A stretch of 64,000 nt of DNA from Brachynemurus nebulosus (taxonomy: Eukaryota; Arthropoda; Insecta; Neuroptera; Myrmeleontidae). A program made the position numbers and the translations under genes. The notes below the pieces were generated by a model. That model was not told the DNA's origin. It saw only the letters and a program-made list of their open reading frames with translations, and made no database searches. The stretch is from assembly GCA_035578155.1 (NCBI GenBank), contig JAPWDM010000048.1:1696001-1760000 (forward strand). The letters are read 5' to 3'. The first letter of the stretch is position 1. The number at the start of each line of letters is the position of its first letter. Shown in pieces: positions 60,088-64,000 of the stretch.

Positions 60088-61535
60088 AGGGCCTTGGCGC
60101 ATAAGGGGGGGGGGGTAATCGGCCTTTTCACTTTTTGGAATCTCACCCAACTAGGTTTGTTGAGAATAAAAAGACGTGCTCTTTCCCATAATTTTATTTA
60201 GGTAGGTGCTCCAGAAATTGTTTTATCGAATCACGAAGATTTTTCGTTTTTCTAGCATATCTCAGCCGTATTAAAAGATATTTCAGATTTTCTGGCACCA
60301 AATTGTAGGTCTTCAAAGCGCGCATAAAGTACAATTTTTTTCAAAATTTTTTGGCGGGATATTCAAATTTTCCGAGGCTTGAAAAATTTTAAATATTTTT
60401 AGAACAAAACCTATTGACCCACGTCATGATGAAAAAAATATATGTGATATGTCTTGACCAGATCTATCTTCATGAATTTTTTCATAATTTTTGAGAGGGT
60501 GCTAGATGGTCCAAAAATTCAAAATCTATTTTTTTCGATATTTTTTCAAAAAAAGCTTTGAGTTTTATTATTAGTTTTCTTTATTTTTCCGAAGAATAGA
60601 GGTTTCGAATAATTTTTAGATTGATAAGATTTAAAATAAACCGGTAAAAACCTATTTTTTTAAAAAAAAACCTCTATTTTTTAGTAATATTTGAATTATT
60701 ATTTTCTAAGTTAATTTTTTTATTATTTTTCTTGTTTACTATTTTTTTATTTTTTTTTCCCAACGCTATTTTTTGTTTGTCTTCTTTTTTTTAAGTTATT
60801 TTTAACTTTTTTTCAAAAATAGAATTAACGTAAAAGCCCCTATACCGGAACGCGATCATATGTCCGAACAGTTTTGACATCTATATATTAATGAAGTTAT
60901 TTTTGAAAGAAACCTCTGACAACAAAAATCATTATTAATAGAATGATTATTTTTCAATTTAAATTCACCTCGCATTTAATGTTTCCTTACTTAATTAAAG
61001 AAATACATATAAATATATTAAACAATTTTTGAAACAATGTTTTAAAGAAAACTAATAATAAAACTCAAAGCTTTTTTTGAAAAAATATCGAAAAAAATAG
61101 ATTTTGAATTTTTGGACCACCTAGCACCCTCTCAAAAATTATGAAAAAATTCATGAAGATAGATCTGGTCAAGACATATCACATATATTTTTTTCATCAT
61201 GACGTGGGTCAATAGGTTTTGTTCTAAAAATATTTAAAATTTTTCAAGCCTCGGAAAATTTGAATATCCCGCCAAAAAATTTTGAAAAAAATTGTACTTT
61301 ATGCGCGCTTTGAAGACCTACAATTTGGTGCCAGAAAATCTGAAATATCTTTTAATACGGCTGAGATATGCTAGAAAAACGAAAAATCTTCGTGATTCGA
61401 TAAAACAATTTCTGGAGCACCTACCTAAATAAAATTATGGGAAAGAGCACGTCTTTTTATTCTCAACAAACCTAGTTGGGTGAGATTCCAAAAAGTGAAA
61501 AGGCCGATTACCCCCCTTATGCGCCAAGGCCCTTT
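60086..61535. mobile_element. 1.45-kb element with about 490-bp inverted arms
   Basis: AAAGGGCCTTGGCGCATAAG at 60086 returns inverted at 61535. The arms (60086-60587 and 61040-61535) are nearly identical, with a few substitutions such as CTAGATGG versus CTAGGTGG and a longer G-run on the left. The 450-bp AT-rich loop has no gene. It ends about 150 bp before the pogo-family coding region. Confidence 0.88.
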
Positions 61536-61682
61536 CTCAAAGGATTTTATCACCGTGTCCGCCATCGACTGAATGGTCAAAATTTGTATCATTTATAAAT
61601 AAGTAAGTACAATTTTTTTCATTAACAAATCTATGATTAAGATTTTCTTTTATTAAATTTTTGTTTTTTATTTTTTTTAGAT
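61536..61682 (+). promoter_or_regulatory. Non-coding first exon and intron of the pogo-type gene
   Basis: A GTAAGT donor at 61603 and a T-rich tract ending TTTTTTTTAG at 61680 define a likely 78-bp intron. The second exon starts two bases before the ATG. The upstream ATG at about 61574 is closed by a TAA at the donor. Confidence 0.5.
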
Positions 61683-63152
61683 ATGAGAAATTATAAACGC
61701 AAAACCGAAAGAGGACTTATACCTATCGAAAAATTTAATGATGCCGCAAGAACAATAATTTTTGGGAACAAAAATATAAATGCTGCTTCAAAGGAATTTA
61801 ATATTAAATGTACGACGCTAACACGTTATTTAACTAAATTGAAAGCATATAAAAATAAGGAAACGGAAGACTTACCGACAATGGGTTATAAAAAACCTAG
61901 ACAAGTATTTTCTAAGGACCAGGAAATTGCATTAAAAGATTATTTACTACAAATGGCTTCGATATTTTATGGATTGACTCCAAAAGAAGTTCGTCAGCTT
62001 GCTTATGAGTGTGCTGAAAAATTTAATATTAAAATGCCTGAAACATGGAAACTTAATAAAATAGCTGGCAAAGAGTGGCTTACTAGTTTTCTAAAAAGGA
62101 ATCGAGAATTATCAATTAGAAAACCTGAACCAACAAGCATCGGACGAGCGACATCGTTTAATATTGAAAATTTAAAACCATTTTTCACTCAAGTAGCTGA
62201 AGTTATGAATAAATATCAATTTACCTTATCAAACATTTGGAATGTAGATGAAACTGGAATTTCTACAGTACTAAAACCTACTAAAATAATTGCTGCAAAA
62301 GGTAAAAAAAATGTTGGCTCCATAACTTCTGCTGAACGGGGTCCTAATGTGACACTAATATGTGCTGTTTCCGCAAACGGAAATACAGTGCCTCCTATGT
62401 TTGTATTTCCACGAAAAAAATATAAAAATCATTTTATTAATAATGGACCAAAAGGTTGTATTGGTGCCGGCAGTTCAAGCGGCTGGGTAACGAATGAAGA
62501 ATTTTTTATGTACATGCAGCATTTCATCGCACACGTTAAACCATCTATTAATAATCCAGTATTACTCGTATTAGATAATCATTCCTCACATTTACATGTA
62601 CCAACCTTAAACTTAGCGAAAGATAATGGGATCGTAATGTTATCATTTCAACCACATTGTAGCCATAAATTACAACCACTTGATGTGGCTGTGTATGGGA
62701 CATTTAAGAAATATGCTTCAACTCCGCAAGATTTATGGTTGCGAAATAATCCAGGTAAAACGATAACAATATATGATATCCCAAAAATAGTAGCAGATTC
62801 ATTACCATTAGCTACAACTGGTACAAATATCATAAAAGGATTTAAAAAGACTGGAATATTTCCATATAATGAAAATATTTTTACTCAAGATGATTTCGCT
62901 CCCTCATTCGTAACTGATCCCCCAGAATCGCAAATTTTAACATCATCGATAATGAATATTCAATCAAATTCAACGCCTACAATATTTTCTCCAGAAATAG
63001 TTCGACCGTACCCGAGGGCTGCTTCTAAAGAACAGGGTCAAACTAAAAGGAAAAGAAAATCTATTGTCTTAACCGATACAAAAGAAATAAAAACATTAGA
63101 GAAAGAACAAAATATAGCAAAAAAGCGTAAAAAAGTTACTAAAAAAAATTGA
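61683..63152 (+). CDS. Pogo-family (Tc1/mariner superfamily) transposase, 489 codons
   Basis: An intact open frame. Residues about 15-55 form a Pipsqueak-type helix-turn-helix (FNDAARTIIF, AASKEFNIKCTTLTRYL). Residues 75-150 fit the second DNA-binding (CENP-B-like) region. The DDE domain carries Asp189 (NVDETG), Asp298 (VLDNHSSH) and Asp334 (QPLDVAVYG), i.e. a DD35D spacing. GSSSGW at about 263-268 and HKLQPLD are typical of the family. The basic tail (TKRKRKS, AKKRKKV) is a likely nuclear signal. The frame stops at 63150-63152 within an A8 run, and a PHD-like finger follows in the next frame, so this protein may be slightly truncated. It would bind its element's ends and catalyse cut-and-paste transposition in the nucleus. 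The element's TIRs were not located. It could be a live transposase or a domesticated gene. Confidence 0.92.
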   Translation: MRNYKRKTERGLIPIEKFNDAARTIIFGNKNINAASKEFNIKCTTLTRYLTKLKAYKNKETEDLPTMGYKKPRQVFSKDQEIALKDYLLQMASIFYGLTPKEVRQLAYECAEKFNIKMPETWKLNKIAGKEWLTSFLKRNRELSIRKPEPTSIGRATSFNIENLKPFFTQVAEVMNKYQFTLSNIWNVDETGISTVLKPTKIIAAKGKKNVGSITSAERGPNVTLICAVSANGNTVPPMFVFPRKKYKNHFINNGPKGCIGAGSSSGWVTNEEFFMYMQHFIAHVKPSINNPVLLVLDNHSSHLHVPTLNLAKDNGIVMLSFQPHCSHKLQPLDVAVYGTFKKYASTPQDLWLRNNPGKTITIYDIPKIVADSLPLATTGTNIIKGFKKTGIFPYNENIFTQDDFAPSFVTDPPESQILTSSIMNIQSNSTPTIFSPEIVRPYPRAASKEQGQTKRKRKSIVLTDTKEIKTLEKEQNIAKKRKKVTKKN

Positions 63153-63348
63153 TATTTGTATTACTAGTAATTGCTTAATATTATCATCAAGGATTTCTTG
63201 CTTAATATGCAATGAACTATTTTCAAAGAGTCACCCCAAATAACCGTGGATTGAATGTCAGTTATGCAAAAACTGGGCCCATATTAAATGCGTGCTTAAT
63301 ACTGGCGACACATATATGTGTATTAATTGTGAAAATATTTCCATATAA
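63153..63348 (+). pseudogene. Detached PHD-like zinc-finger tail of the transposase
   Basis: In the frame shifted at the A8 run (63141-63148) a Cys/His pattern is readable: CLIC at 63199, WIECQLCKNWAHIKC, then YMCINC, ending at a TAA at 63346-63348. This is the C-terminal C4HC3-like finger attached to many pogo-family transposases in insects (from memory). A TAA at 63241-63243 breaks it further. Confidence 0.65.
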
Positions 63349-64000
63349 ATGTTTAAAAATAATTATTTATAAATGATGCAATTTTTTTTTTTAATATTTA
63401 TAATAAAGTTTTTTAATAATATATATATATTATTTTACAAATAAAAAGTATAAAATTGAAAATAATGTTTTAGTATATATTATTTACCCTTTATTCACTA
63501 ACAAATAACATATTAAGAAATATAAAGCATTATTGTTATATTATTTTACAACATTTAAAACTTGTGAATATAAAGAATATATTGGATGGATAATTAATAG
63601 GATAGATTGGATGTGGAAAGTATATTTAGAGGTAAATATGAAATAAAAAAAGCTTTTAAATACAGTAATAAAGTATAGTTATTAATAAATCAAATTAGTT
63701 ATATACATTATCAATAAAAGTTACCTTATCATTAATAAATGGGACAAATTTAACGTGGAAGGTATATCTAAATGTAGCTGTAAAATAAAAAAACCGTTTC
63801 AGAGTAGTAATAAAATATATTTATTAATGAATCAAATTAGAATTATACATTATATTTACTAGTATTACTAGTAAAACTATATATTTACAAATATCGTATC
63901 CACAACCAGACAACGACCATACCATGTTGAAAACACCGGTTCTCGCGCTGCTACGGAATTCAATATTGAATATTGAATATTCAATAAATTATAAACAAAT
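63349..64000. repeat. AT-rich 3' flank with a 142-bp direct duplication
   Basis: ATAAAG at about 63402 may serve as polyadenylation signal. Two imperfect copies at 63601-63712 and 63741-63857 share GTGGAA(A/G)GTATAT, AATAAAAAAA and AATCAAATTAG. A short ATATTGAATATTGAAT triplication is at the window end. Confidence 0.5.

Overview
The window is repeat-dense, AT-rich animal DNA and reads as an insect genome. The evidence is the set of mobile elements (a BEL/Pao retrotransposon, a Tc1-like element, a pogo-family transposase, Jockey/I-type LINE 3' ends, hAT-, mariner- and piggyBac-type non-autonomous elements), very long (AT)n microsatellites, short runs of the insect telomere pentamer TTAGG, and GT-AG splice signals with polyadenylation signals. 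The TTAGG runs argue mildly against Diptera. I cannot name the order or species. I see no conserved host housekeeping gene; nearly every coding stretch is of transposable-element origin.

Layout. 1-5 kb: (AT)n microsatellites, a TIR element (1.6-2.7 kb) and a hAT-like element with an 8-bp duplication (3.1-4.9 kb). 5.5-10 kb: a pogo/Tigger-like remnant, a THAP-domain relic, and the 3' half of a LINE with RNase H and a hairpin-studded 3' UTR. 10-17 kb: a second TIR element, a 32-bp minisatellite, a mariner-like element, a TIR element carrying a 7-bp microsatellite, and a roughly 165-bp satellite. 17-21 kb: a palindromic foldback element and a 120-bp satellite bounded by inverted repeats. 21-26 kb: a dead Tc1-like element opened by at least three nested insertions, one a 1.19-kb near-palindrome.

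26.4-37 kb: remnants of a minus-strand Ty3/gypsy element, into which a BEL/Pao element (28144-36145) with near-identical 504-bp LTRs and a GTCGG duplication has inserted. Its pol is broken by two foldback insertions, in-frame stops and a frameshift. 37-42.5 kb: arrays whose units carry transcription-factor-like sites: eight 101-bp units around a heat-shock-element motif, three 267-bp units, then 127-bp units each with a CRE-like site. The last array runs into a TATA box and a short 158-codon gene. 42.5-50.7 kb: second copies, mostly inverted, of elements already seen (LINE 3' UTR with a 15-bp duplication, mariner-like element, TTAGG-bearing repeat, foldback element) and a minisatellite arranged as an inverted repeat. 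50.7-59.3 kb: mostly unassigned AT-rich DNA with microsatellites, a GATA-rich cluster, an 84-bp array and a foldback version of a repeat also present at 24.3 kb. 59.4-63.4 kb: a piggyBac-type TTAA element, a 1.45-kb long-arm palindrome, and an intact 489-codon pogo-family transposase with a detached zinc-finger tail.

The strongest candidates for something undescribed are the CRE-repeat/TATA/short-gene module (41.2-42.4 kb), the heat-shock-element satellite (37.2-38.0 kb), the serial hairpins of the LINE 3' UTR, and the abundance of foldback structures that would transcribe into long double-stranded RNA.
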